Assembly: GCF_000381905.1 (NCBI RefSeq) | Contig: NZ_KB907253.1 | Span: 62,001 to 126,000 of the forward strand | DNA length: 64,000 bases | Direction: 5' to 3' | DNA from: Paenibacillus fonticola DSM 21315 | GTDB taxonomy: Bacteria; Bacillota; Bacilli; Paenibacillales; Paenibacillaceae | Part shown: piece by piece, positions 33,133 through 41,409 of the stretch | Position numbering within the stretch: the first letter of the stretch is position 1 | How the letters are laid out: every line of letters begins with the position of its first letter | Notes under the pieces: generated by a model | What the model was told of the DNA's origin: nothing | The model's input: the letters and a program-made list of their open reading frames with translations, nothing else | Databases searched by the model: none | Translations under genes and position numbers: made by a program

Positions 33133-33459
33133 ATGACAGGATCAAGAGTTATGAGATGGGTAACTGGCGCTTTAGAGATTTTTTTAGCGATACCCATTAT
33201 CGGTGCAGCTATAGTTATGGGAAGTTGGTATACCGCATTAGGTGTAATGCTAGTCTTACATATTATTACTCTGGTGTTGTCCAGCTCAAATAAGGAGCCA
33301 GTGTACGGCTCAGTTTTGGGGATTGTGACTTCATTGCTCGCCTGGATTCCTTTTTTGGGCTGGCTGCTGCATTTGTTGGCCGGGATCTTCCTTATGGTTT
33401 CTGCCGCGAAGAAGAGCAACTCTAATGTAACGCCGCCGCCGCCGTACTATAATGGTTAA
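33133..33459 (+). CDS. Small multi-helix membrane protein
   Basis: A 108-aa protein from ATG 33133 behind GGGAGGTG. It has three to four membrane helices (about 8-30, 32-50, 58-75, 78-92) and a short hydrophilic tail, KKSNSNVTPPPPYYNG, with four prolines. The layout resembles DUF4190/DUF308-like small membrane proteins, but I cannot assign a family. It has its own good ribosome binding site and a terminator follows, so it is probably a single-gene unit. Confidence 0.7.
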   Translation: MTGSRVMRWVTGALEIFLAIPIIGAAIVMGSWYTALGVMLVLHIITLVLSSSNKEPVYGSVLGIVTSLLAWIPFLGWLLHLLAGIFLMVSAAKKSNSNVTPPPPYYNG

Positions 33460-33486
33460 TCGTTAGTACATAGTACTAGCTGGAAG

Positions 33487-33524
33487 CGACCGCACTTTGG
33501 CATTTAGCCAGGTGCGGTCGTTTT
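33487..33524 (+). terminator. Terminator after the 108-aa membrane protein
   Basis: CGACCGCAC (33487) pairs with GTGCGGTCG (33512), with inner TGGC/CCA, and is followed by TTTTAGC. It also sits at the end of the convergent oxidoreductase gene. Confidence 0.8.
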
Positions 33525-33527
33525 AGC

Positions 33528-34187
33528 TTAATGAGCATATTGTTCGATTTCCAAAGAGGAATAGATGGACGTTTTTTTAGTGCTGTCCCTGGCGATATGA
33601 TACATCGCCCGGGCAACGGTTTCCGCCTCGATCGCCCGATATTTTTTCATGGGGCCGGTAAACAGGAAGGGAAGGGCTTGGTAGACCGTTCCTCCCCAGC
33701 GCTCGGCAAACCGGTATTCCTGCCGGTCGCCCAGCAGAAGGGACGGCCGCAGGATGGACAGGCTATCATACGGCATCTGGCCGAGCTCTTGTTCCGCAAT
33801 GCCTTTGATTCGCGAATAAAAGAAGCGGGAGGCAGGATTGGCTCCGATGGAACTAATGAACAGAAAGTGTTGTGCTCCCTGCCTCAGGGCCAGCCTGGCA
33901 AGCGTAAGCGGGTACTCGACATCGACTTTGCACATCGCTTCCTGCGTTTTGGCTTTTTTGATCGTGGTGCCCAAGCAGCAAAATACGTCATCTGCAGCCA
34001 AATCCCGCTCATAAATGTCCAGCTGATCAAAATCGACGATAATTTCCGTCAGCTTGGGATGCTGCATTTGAAGGGGAGCGCGCACGAGGGCGATGATTTC
34101 AGTATAATAAGGCTCTTTGAGCAGAAGGTGCAGCAATTTATGCCCGACAAGCCCGCTTGCCCCGGCGATTAATGCTCTTTTCCCCAT
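33528..34187 (-). CDS. NAD(P)-binding Rossmann oxidoreductase (HTATIP2-like)
   Basis: About 219 aa from ATG 34187 (MGKRALIAGASGLVGHKLLH), which has AAAGGGG upstream; the open frame extends further but into AT-rich leader. The GASGLVG motif marks the atypical short-chain dehydrogenase dinucleotide fold, DVFCCLGTTIKKAKTQEAM is the typical segment of the YtfG/HTATIP2-like branch, and the YSRIKG motif (about residue 140) supplies the Tyr-x-x-x-Lys pair. Such proteins are predicted NAD(P)H-dependent reductases of uncertain substrate, cytoplasmic. Confidence 0.85.
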   Translation of the reverse strand: MGKRALIAGASGLVGHKLLHLLLKEPYYTEIIALVRAPLQMQHPKLTEIIVDFDQLDIYERDLAADDVFCCLGTTIKKAKTQEAMCKVDVEYPLTLARLALRQGAQHFLFISSIGANPASRFFYSRIKGIAEQELGQMPYDSLSILRPSLLLGDRQEYRFAERWGGTVYQALPFLFTGPMKKYRAIEAETVARAMYHIARDSTKKTSIYSSLEIEQYAH

Positions 34188-34606
34188 AGATAACGACCCC
34201 TTTCCGCAGCAGTTATAAAAATGATAGTCTAGCAGCTTGTGAATTATTAAGCAAAGCAGCCTCTCAATTACAATTATGTACATACATATTGATAGCATTG
34301 AACTTATTTGGAGCCTATCCGGCTAATAAAATATATATTTGCTGTCTACAGGATATATTATAGTAATCTAGTTCACTATGCTAATTTGTTCACTGTATCA
34401 ATCCAGGCTACTATGCTATTCCTGTTCACTAAGCCAATCCAGTCCACTATGCTATTCCTGTTAAGTTGTGCCCTTTACACTGCTCATCCTGTTTGCTGTG
34501 CCAGCATTGGAATTGTTGCTCAGGATTTGTTTTTGCGTCACTTGCAAGTGTACAATGTGAACGATAGACGGTCTTAAATATATTATGTCACTGAGGAGTG
34601 ATCAAA
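34188..34606. other. Intergenic region with degenerate 35-bp tandem repeats
   Basis: This 419-bp AT-rich region separates divergent genes. Units containing CTATGCTATTCCTGTTCACT...CCAATCCAG begin at 34376 (degenerate), 34411 and 34447 (partial). An 89-codon frame crosses it but has no ribosome binding site and follows the repeats, so it is not taken as a gene. Confidence 0.6.
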
Positions 34607-35500
34607 GTGAAGTATCGGAGATTAGGCAAGACAGAACTGAACGTATCCGTCATTGGGATCGGGACGTGGCAATTTGGCGGTGAATGGGGGCAGCAGTTCA
34701 ATCAGGATGAGGTGGACGCTATCCTCGACAAAGGCCAGGAATGCGGGATCAATCTTATCGATACGGCGGAATGCTATGGCGATCATCTTTCCGAGTCGTT
34801 TATCGGCGACTATTTGAGTCGCCGCAAGCGGGAGGACTGGATTGTAGCCACGAAATTTGGCCATCACTTTCATGAACGTTTTACCCGTACAGACGTATTT
34901 GGGGCTGAAGAGGTATTGAAGCAGCTCGATGCTTCCCTGAAGGCGCTGAAGACCGATTATATCGACCTGTATCAATTCCATTCAGGTCCTGATGAAGTGT
35001 TTGATAATGATAAGCTATGGACGGTGTTGGACAAGCAGGTTCAGGCCGGTAAAATACGGCATTTGGGAACTTCGATCGGCAGCAATGACAACCTGCATCA
35101 GACGGATGCGTCAAGTCAAGTGAACTCCCAAGTGATTCAAGTTGTATATAATCGCCTGGACCGCACGCCGGAGAACCGTGTATTCCCATCTTGCGAACGG
35201 CAAGATCTCGGGGTGCTTGCCCGTGTTCCTTTGGCCAGCGGCTTCCTAAGCGGTAAATACAAGCCAGGTGCGCAATTTGATGTTACCGATGTCCGCCACC
35301 GCAAGGACGCGGAACTCGTGCGCCGAAGCTTGGAGGAAGCAGAGCAAATTCGCAAGAATGAAGTGCCGGAGGGAGTCGACATGGCTAGATGGGCCTTGGC
35401 CTGGTGCCTTAAGCATCCGGTCGTCAGCTCGGTGATTCCGGGCTGTAAAAATCCTGCGCAGGTTGCCTCCAACGCAAGCGCAGCGGATTTAGTAGACTAG
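34607..35500 (+). CDS. Aldo/keto reductase
   Basis: About 297 aa from GTG 34607 (MKYRRLGKTELNVSVIGIG), 8 nt after GAGGAG. This is a TIM-barrel NADPH-dependent oxidoreductase of the YajO/Tas-like AKR class. The catalytic set is visible: Asp50-type in LIDTAECYG (D and Tyr), Lys in VATKFGHHF (about residue 85) and His in DLYQFHSG (about 120). The C-terminal NADP-binding region SSVIPGCKNPAQVASNA is also present. It reduces carbonyl compounds; substrate not evident. It ends at a long inverted repeat shared with the convergent fabF. Confidence 0.9.
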   Translation: MKYRRLGKTELNVSVIGIGTWQFGGEWGQQFNQDEVDAILDKGQECGINLIDTAECYGDHLSESFIGDYLSRRKREDWIVATKFGHHFHERFTRTDVFGAEEVLKQLDASLKALKTDYIDLYQFHSGPDEVFDNDKLWTVLDKQVQAGKIRHLGTSIGSNDNLHQTDASSQVNSQVIQVVYNRLDRTPENRVFPSCERQDLGVLARVPLASGFLSGKYKPGAQFDVTDVRHRKDAELVRRSLEEAEQIRKNEVPEGVDMARWALAWCLKHPVVSSVIPGCKNPAQVASNASAADLVD

Positions 35501-35526
35501 AATAATCAGAACAAATTTAGAATAAT

Positions 35527-35580
35527 CAGTAACATAATAGCCCCGCTGGCGCTTACGCCCGCGGGGCTATTATGTTACTG
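35527..35580. terminator. Long perfect inverted repeat between convergent genes
   Basis: CAGTAACATAATAGCCCCGC (35527-35546) is perfectly complementary to 35561-35580, with a 14-nt loop. The right arm includes the last two codons of the fabF-like gene. No T run follows on either side, so termination would rely on the AT-rich stem base; it may serve both strands. Confidence 0.65.
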
Positions 35581-36813
35581 CGGATGAGATTTCAATACGA
35601 TTACTGCATTGTGCCCGCCGAAGCCAAAGGAATTGGATATGCCGATTTGCAGCCGTGCCTGCCGGGCCTGTTGAGGGACGTAGTCCAGGTCGCAGATCGG
35701 GTCAGGATGATCGAGATTAATCGTTGGCGGAATGATCCCCTTTTCCAATGACTTAACGAGGGCCACCGCTTCAACAGCGCTGGCTGCTCCCAGCATATGT
35801 CCTGTCATCGATTTGTTGGCCGTAACGGGAATGCGATAAGCGTGCTCCTCGAACAGCTTTTTAATTGCCTTCGTTTCTGACCAGTCGCCAACCTCCGTGC
35901 TGGTGGCGTGCGCGCTGATCACATCCACCTCCTCCGGGGCGATATTCGCTTCTTTGAGCGCTTGCTTCATCGCCTGGTAAGCGCCGCTGCCATCAGGATG
36001 GGTAGCGACGATATGATAGGCATCGGAGGTTGCGCCATAGCCGATCACTTCGGCATAAATGCGTGCGTTTCTGCGCCGGGCATGGGAAAGCGACTCCAGA
36101 ATGAGTATGCCCGCGCCTTCCGCCATTACGAAGCCATCCCTGTCGACGTCAAACGGTCTGCTTGCTTTCGCAGGCTCATCATTGCGGGTGGAGAGCGCCG
36201 TTGCGTTCCCGAAGCTGGCTACGGAAATATCCGTAATTGCCGCTTCCGTTCCTCCGGCGATAATAACATCCGCACCGCCGGAGGCGATGAGGCGATACGC
36301 TTCCCCGATGGCAGTATTGCCGATGGAGCAGGCTGTTACGGGGGATAATACGGGGCCGACCGCTCCATATTTGATGCTGATCATCGCGGCAGCCATATTT
36401 GTGATCATCATGGGCACCAGCAGCGGGCTAATGCGCTCTGGACCCCGCTCCTGCAGCAGCAGGCTTTGCTCCAGGAGCGTCTGAATACCGCCTGTTCCGG
36501 ACCCGACATATACCCCCATACGCTCCTTGTCGGTCTGCTCCAAATCAAGCCCTGCATCGGCGACAGCCTGTTCGGTGGCAGCCAGGGCAAATTGGCAGAA
36601 GCGGTCCATTCGCCGGGCTTCCCTGCGGCCGAACAAAGCGTCGGGATCGAAATCCCTGACGATGCCAGCAATTTTTGTTTTATGACGCGAAGCGTCGAAA
36701 GTATCAATGGCGGAAATTCCCGATTCCCCATGTACAAGACGATTCCAAAACAGTTCCACCTCATTGCCGAGCGGTGAAATCACGCCCAGTCCGGTAATTA
36801 CGACTTTTTCCAT
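35575..36813 (-). CDS. fabF: Beta-ketoacyl-ACP synthase II (FabF-like), stand-alone
   Basis: This 412-aa condensing enzyme elongates fatty acids by Claisen condensation of malonyl-ACP with acyl-ACP. It has AAGGAGG before ATG 36813. The thiolase-fold triad is visible: Cys162 in PVTACSIGNTAIG, His in ISAHATSTEVGD (about 302) and His in NKSMTGHMLGAASA (about 338), plus the GFGGHNA C-terminal motif. The sequence after the active Cys (SIGNTAIG) departs from the common ATGTNAIGDA. No other fab or ACP gene is adjacent, so it may be the housekeeping enzyme or a specialised duplicate. Probably monocistronic. Confidence 0.88.
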   Translation of the reverse strand: MEKVVITGLGVISPLGNEVELFWNRLVHGESGISAIDTFDASRHKTKIAGIVRDFDPDALFGRREARRMDRFCQFALAATEQAVADAGLDLEQTDKERMGVYVGSGTGGIQTLLEQSLLLQERGPERISPLLVPMMITNMAAAMISIKYGAVGPVLSPVTACSIGNTAIGEAYRLIASGGADVIIAGGTEAAITDISVASFGNATALSTRNDEPAKASRPFDVDRDGFVMAEGAGILILESLSHARRRNARIYAEVIGYGATSDAYHIVATHPDGSGAYQAMKQALKEANIAPEEVDVISAHATSTEVGDWSETKAIKKLFEEHAYRIPVTANKSMTGHMLGAASAVEAVALVKSLEKGIIPPTINLDHPDPICDLDYVPQQARQARLQIGISNSFGFGGHNAVIVLKSHPQ

Positions 36814-36968
36814 AGGAACCTCCTTAAGGGCTGTTATGGGAGCTATTGTGTCACAGGATTTATCCTATTACAAGTTGTTGATTATTATAGTATAATCAGT
36901 ACCACTTTAAGCTTGCACACCTTGGATAGGTTTAAGTATAGATTCAAGGAAAAGAAGGAGGGGCACGT

Positions 36969-37817
36969 GTGAAGCATCAGACAAGGCTGCAGGAGCTGTC
37001 TGTTTTTTTGAAGTCGCAGCGGGCCAAAATCGTCCCCCAGATGGTGGGGCTCCCGGCCGGGACGAGGCGCAGAACACCAGGACTCAGGCGGGAAGAGGTG
37101 GCGCAATTGGCGGGGGTCAGCACTACCTGGTATACCTGGCTGGAGCAGGGAAGGGACATCAAGGTGTCTGCATCCGTGCTGGACAATATCGCTTCCGCTT
37201 TGCGCCTTACCCAGGATGAGCGAAAATATTTGTATGCCCTGGCGATGGACACTGGAGCTGGACCAGGGGTGTCCGCCGAGCTGCATCGGGAGGGACAGCC
37301 GGAAATCAGCCCTTCCCTCACGAAAATTTTGCAGGAGTTGAAGTATTGCCCTACGATTATTTCAGACCGCCGATGCCAAATTGTCGGTTGGAACGAGGCC
37401 GCTTCTCATGTATTTCTCGGCTTTGAACAAATTCCGATAGAGCAGCGCAATATGATATCCCTCCTCTTCAGCAGGCAGGAGCTTCGCAGGCTGGCTGTCA
37501 ATTGGGAGCAATTCGTCCGCGGATTTCTGGCGATCTTCCGGGCTTATTACGGGCAATACGTTGAGGATGAGTGGTATGATCATTTTTTGACGGAGATGAA
37601 GGAGACGTATCCTGAATTCAATCATTTGTGGGAACAAAGCGAGGTCAGCATGGCGCCGGAGGTAATACTGGAGTTCAGGCACGCTAAGGCGGGGAGAATG
37701 CATTTTCAGTTAACTTCTCTGCAGGTGCATGGAAATGTTGATCTGCGCTGCAGTATATATACTCCTGCTCCGGACTCCTCGACTGAATTTAAGCTGCGGC
37801 AGTTGATGGAACGATGA
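36969..37817 (+). CDS. XRE-family regulator with MmyB-like ligand domain
   Basis: This 282-aa protein starts at GTG 36969 after AAGGAGGGG. Residues 8-75 are a helix-turn-helix with the typical MmyB-family opening (AGTRRRTPGLRREEVAQLAG, VSTTWYTWLEQGRDIKVS). Residues 110-270 match the MmyB-like PAS-related fold (YCPTIISDRRCQIVGWNEAA, then VNWEQFVRGFLAIFRAYYG), which binds fatty-acid-like ligands in some homologs. It is divergent from the fabF-like gene 155 bp away, so a link to lipid synthesis control is plausible. Confidence 0.9.
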   Translation: MKHQTRLQELSVFLKSQRAKIVPQMVGLPAGTRRRTPGLRREEVAQLAGVSTTWYTWLEQGRDIKVSASVLDNIASALRLTQDERKYLYALAMDTGAGPGVSAELHREGQPEISPSLTKILQELKYCPTIISDRRCQIVGWNEAASHVFLGFEQIPIEQRNMISLLFSRQELRRLAVNWEQFVRGFLAIFRAYYGQYVEDEWYDHFLTEMKETYPEFNHLWEQSEVSMAPEVILEFRHAKAGRMHFQLTSLQVHGNVDLRCSIYTPAPDSSTEFKLRQLMER

Positions 37818-37958
37818 AAACAATGCAGCTGATGAAGCTGATGAAGCTGATGAAAAAATTGATGAACTGATGAACTGATGAAACTGATGAAAATGTTGAA
37901 CTGATGAACTGATGAACTGATGAAACTGATGAAAATGTTGAACTGATGAAGCTATGAA
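37812..37958. repeat. GATGAACT/GATGAAGCT tandem array
   Basis: Starting at the stop codon of the MmyB-type regulator, short units GATGAACT, GATGAAGCT and GATGAAAATGTTGAACT are repeated for about 145 bp. A higher-order block ending GATGAAACTGATGAAAATG occurs twice. Non-coding by context. Confidence 0.9.
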
Positions 37959-38007
37959 TTGGTCCATTCCCATATAACCATATAAGATGAACTAAATATT
38001 GCTAATA

Positions 38008-38545
38008 TAAGATGAACTAACAAATGGGATTCAGGCAGGGCAGAAAAATGATTCCGAAGAAATTGAACGCCTTCTGGAAGAAAGCTGATTCGAGAGCATA
38101 CTGAACGCTTTCTGAAAGAAATCTGCTTCGGAAGCATACTGAACGCTTTCTGGAAGAAAGCTGCCGCCTGTAGACAAAGCATACGCCTTGTGGCCGCCTT
38201 TGTGACCGGATTTCTACCTTTAACGAGCCATTACATCTAATACGAATCATTACATCCAATAACGAACCTATTACATCCAAGAAATCTGGGAATAACAGCG
38301 ATCGTAGGAACATTTTACGTACTTGCCCCACATCCATTTCAATGCTTCAACTTATATAAATGGATTTTTAGTAGTTAGTTTCTGCGTCAAGGAAGGGAAA
38401 GCGGATTTAAATGGATTTCATGTCATTAGAAGAAGGAAGATGGCCATTATGGGCTGGATTCTTGATTTTAGGTGCATGAAATCCATCTAACTCCCCGGAA
38501 CATTCGTTTTGAGCATAATTAGATACATGATTTCCATTTAGTATT
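38008..38545. repeat. Dispersed composite intergenic repeat, copy B
   Basis: A full-length second copy of the element at 397-880 with both modules. Its first 13 bp also occur separately at 37983-37995. It has three tandem units of the GAACGCTTTCTGGAAGAAAG type, against two in copy A, and extra short tandem CATTACATCCAATA steps at about 38230-38280. Module 2 (about 38346-38545) keeps the direct and inverted TAAATGGATTT arms. No coding signal. Confidence 0.88.
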
Positions 38546-38574
38546 CGACAGAGCTTAGTGGCATGCTGCTAATG

Positions 38575-38872
38575 TAAGATGAACCAACAAATGGGATTTA
38601 GGTAGGGCAGAAAAATGATTCGTCAGAAACTGAAAGCTTTCTTCGAGAGCATACTGAACGCTTTCTGGAAGAAAGCCGTCGCCTGTAGACAAAGCAGATA
38701 CGCTTGTGGCCGCCTTTGTGACCGGATTTCTACCTTAAACGAACCATTACATCTAATACGAATCATTACATCCAATAACGAACCTATTACATCCAAGAAA
38801 TCTGGGAATAACAGCGATCGTAGGAACATTTTACGTGCTTGCCCCACATCCATTTCCATTGTTCAACTTATA
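38575..38872. repeat. Dispersed composite intergenic repeat, copy C (module 1 only)
   Basis: Starts TAAGATGAACCAACAAATGGG and follows copy B very closely through GACCGGATTTCTACCTT, the CATTACATC steps and TAGGAACATTTTACGT, ending near CCACATCCATTTCC. Module 2 is absent. Some tandem units are fused or lost (one shortened and one full unit). Confidence 0.85.
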
Positions 38873-38904
38873 AGTTCATTTTGCGGCATGTTATAATGTT
38901 CAGC

Positions 38905-39135
38905 ATGAGTGATGAGACATGGGCGATGAGTTATGAGTTATGAGTTATGAGCTTTAAGTGATGAGCTTTAAGTGATGAGCTATAAGTGATGAGTTATCTA
39001 GCTATAACTGATGAGTTAGGAGTCATGACTGATGAGCGATGAGTGTAAGTGACGAGTGTAAGTGACGAGTGTAAGCGATGAGTGTAAGTGAAGAGTGTAA
39101 GTGAAGAGTGTAAGTGATCGGTGATTAGGGATGAG
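38905..39135. repeat. GATGAGTTAT / GTGTAAGTGA tandem array
   Basis: Degenerate tandem units (ATGAGTTATGAGTTATGAG, then AAGTGATGAGCTTTAAGTGA, then GAGTGTAAGTGACGAGTGTA) extend for about 230 bp up to the promoter region of the LTA-synthase-like gene. The array resembles the 37812 array in its GATGA core. Confidence 0.85.
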
Positions 39136-39206
39136 TGAGGGAATATAGTACATTTGCTGGTTTTTATTAATATAAAGTGAAGCAGAAATACAGTGAGGGG
39201 AATCCT

Positions 39207-41126
39207 ATGGAACGAAAAAAAAGTGTATATAAATCAACGCCAGCAGTTATAGGTGTGCTGCTCGCACTTAAGCTGCTGCTGCTGCGGATATTCTTTTTTG
39301 GTGAAATATACTGGAGCGGGCTGCCAGGAGAACTGCTGTCCGTTTTTGGATTGTTATGTCTGGCAGAGCTGCTGACGCCTGTTCGGGCCAAAGTGGGAGT
39401 ATATTGGAGCCTCAATGCACTCCTCTCCTTTCTCCTGTTCTCTTCCGCTCTTTACTTCGCGCATTTCGGGACAGTCCCTACGTACGCGGTGCTGAGCGGT
39501 CTTAATCAAGTTCCCCAGGTGCGGGCGAGCGTCAGCGCGCTGCTGCGTCCGGAGCAATTTTTGTTCTTTGCGGATTTCGTGCTGCTCGGCGGATTGAAAA
39601 TCGTACAACTGCTGCGGCGCCGCTCCCCACGCTCATTGGACTCTTTCCCAACCGAGGCGCGGCAAAGTCGCAAATGGAGCACGAACACGGTGGCTGTAGT
39701 ATTGCTTCTGGTTAGTGCAGCTGCTTCCTTTTTCTATGTTCAGCAGGGCAAAAGTATCGATAACGAGCTCGTACGGGCGGAGAAGATCGGCTTTCTGAAC
39801 TATCAGGCCGTGGCGGCCATTCTGAGCCGGGAGGAAGATCTGGTGATTGCGGAAGGGAACATTGAAGAGACGAGAGCTAGGATCGCTGAACTGCAAAGCA
39901 GCTACCCTTATTTGACAGCAAGCGAGGGGACTGGCGCGGGGAGAGACCCGCATTACTTCGGGGTGGCCGAAGGAATGAATTTGATTGTGATTCAAATGGA
40001 ATCTTTTCAAAATTTTCCGATTCATTTAACGCTGAACAACGGAGCGGAGGTTACGCCGGTATTGAATGAACTTGCCGGGGAGGGCGTGTATTTTCCGCAC
40101 GTGTATCAACAGATCGGACAAGGCAACACTTCTGATGCCGAATTCATGTTCAATACATCCATTTATCCGACAGCGGCTGTAGCTATGTCGACAGGCTATG
40201 GAAACCGCGAGCTGCCAAGCTTGCCGAGAATGCTGCAGAAGCGGGGCTACACCGCCCAAACGTTTCATGTGAACAAAGTAACCTTTTGGGATCGGAACAA
40301 ACTGTATCCGGCGCTCAACTTTAATCAGTATTTCGATAAACCGGCGTTTGAGAATGATCATTTCAACGATTACGGAGCATCGGATGAGGAGATGTACCGG
40401 GTTGGGGTCGAGCAGATGAAGGATCTTCAGGCGCGGAACAAGCCGTTCTACGCGCAGTTTGTGACGACCTCCAGCCATTCTCCTTTTGTTGTGCCGGACA
40501 AATTCAAGCAAATTGCGCTTCCGCCTGAACTGGAGAACACCAATCTCGGCAACTATATTAACGCTATTCATTATACGGATTATGCGATTGGCCAGCTCAT
40601 AGATCAATTGAAGGAAGCGGGTTTATGGGAAAATACAATGCTTGTTCTCTATGGGGACCATTTTGGAGTCCAGCCCAGTGAGACAAGCGCTGAGGAGATC
40701 CGTTCCGCACTGGGAATCCCTTATGATGATACGATAAGCCGGTTCAACATCCCGTTTATTATCCATGTGCCGGGCAAACAACTCGGCATCGTAGCCGAGC
40801 GTACCGGGGGGCAGGTGGATTTGATGCCTACCGTGGCCAACATGCTAGGGCTGTCGTTGAAGCGGGAGAATTTCACCGCCCTAGGTCAGGATTTGTTGAA
40901 TATTGACCGCAATGTTTCAGGAGTCAGGTATTATTTGCCGACAGGTTCTTTTTTTAACGATGAGATTTTGTTTGTCCCGGGACAAGGTTTTGAGGATGGG
41001 GAGGCCGTATCGATCAGGACGCTGGAGCCCGTGGTTGATTTCGCCAGGTACCGAACGGATTATGAATATGTACTCTCGCTTATGAAGCTGTCGGATGAAT
41101 ACGTGAAACTGCTGCCGAAGCGTTAA
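39207..41126 (+). CDS. LTA synthase/sulfatase-family membrane protein
   Basis: About 639 aa from ATG 39207, with GAGGGG 6 nt upstream; a start at 39177 lacks this signal. The N-terminal part has about five membrane helices (residues 10-190), followed by an extracellular alkaline-phosphatase-fold domain (about 240-610). Metal and catalytic residues of lipoteichoic acid synthases are visible: Glu in VIQMESFQNF, the nucleophile Thr in GQGNTSDAEF, and Asp-His in YGDHFG. These enzymes polymerise glycerol phosphate from phosphatidylglycerol onto a lipid anchor. It may be one of several paralogs, as in B. subtilis. It is monocistronic, after a repeat island. Confidence 0.9.
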   Translation: MERKKSVYKSTPAVIGVLLALKLLLLRIFFFGEIYWSGLPGELLSVFGLLCLAELLTPVRAKVGVYWSLNALLSFLLFSSALYFAHFGTVPTYAVLSGLNQVPQVRASVSALLRPEQFLFFADFVLLGGLKIVQLLRRRSPRSLDSFPTEARQSRKWSTNTVAVVLLLVSAAASFFYVQQGKSIDNELVRAEKIGFLNYQAVAAILSREEDLVIAEGNIEETRARIAELQSSYPYLTASEGTGAGRDPHYFGVAEGMNLIVIQMESFQNFPIHLTLNNGAEVTPVLNELAGEGVYFPHVYQQIGQGNTSDAEFMFNTSIYPTAAVAMSTGYGNRELPSLPRMLQKRGYTAQTFHVNKVTFWDRNKLYPALNFNQYFDKPAFENDHFNDYGASDEEMYRVGVEQMKDLQARNKPFYAQFVTTSSHSPFVVPDKFKQIALPPELENTNLGNYINAIHYTDYAIGQLIDQLKEAGLWENTMLVLYGDHFGVQPSETSAEEIRSALGIPYDDTISRFNIPFIIHVPGKQLGIVAERTGGQVDLMPTVANMLGLSLKRENFTALGQDLLNIDRNVSGVRYYLPTGSFFNDEILFVPGQGFEDGEAVSIRTLEPVVDFARYRTDYEYVLSLMKLSDEYVKLLPKR

Positions 41127-41409
41127 AGAGGAGTCGAGAGGAGTCGTACTGTGTGCAGCGCCGAGCGCGCGATGTTTCGCTGCAGGATGGCGCCGGGCGG
41201 ATTCAGACGACGTTATTTTCGGGTAATACAAAATTAGATGATTGCGGAAGAAATTCCTTTTTTGCGGGAAGGGAATGTTAACAGAACTTTTGGGTTTACC
41301 GAGAAAATATTAAAATGCGAGAAACTTTTACCTGTCTGAAGACGTCAAATAGTCAAGGTAACGATTATTAGTTTAGGTTACTTGCAAAATGATACAGGAG
41401 GTTAGACAT

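Noticed and set aside
34308-34577. 89-codon rightward frame
   Set aside because: It coincides with tandem repeats and AT-rich DNA, with no start signal or recognisable domain.
37812-39135. CRISPR array
   Set aside because: The repeats are adjacent or nested without uniform unique spacers and there are no cas genes.
41275-41409. Possible riboswitch before the six-repeat surface protein
   Set aside because: The GTAACGATTATTAGTTTAGGTTAC hairpin-like stretch is short and does not match the c-di-GMP, TPP, SAM or other riboswitch cores I know.
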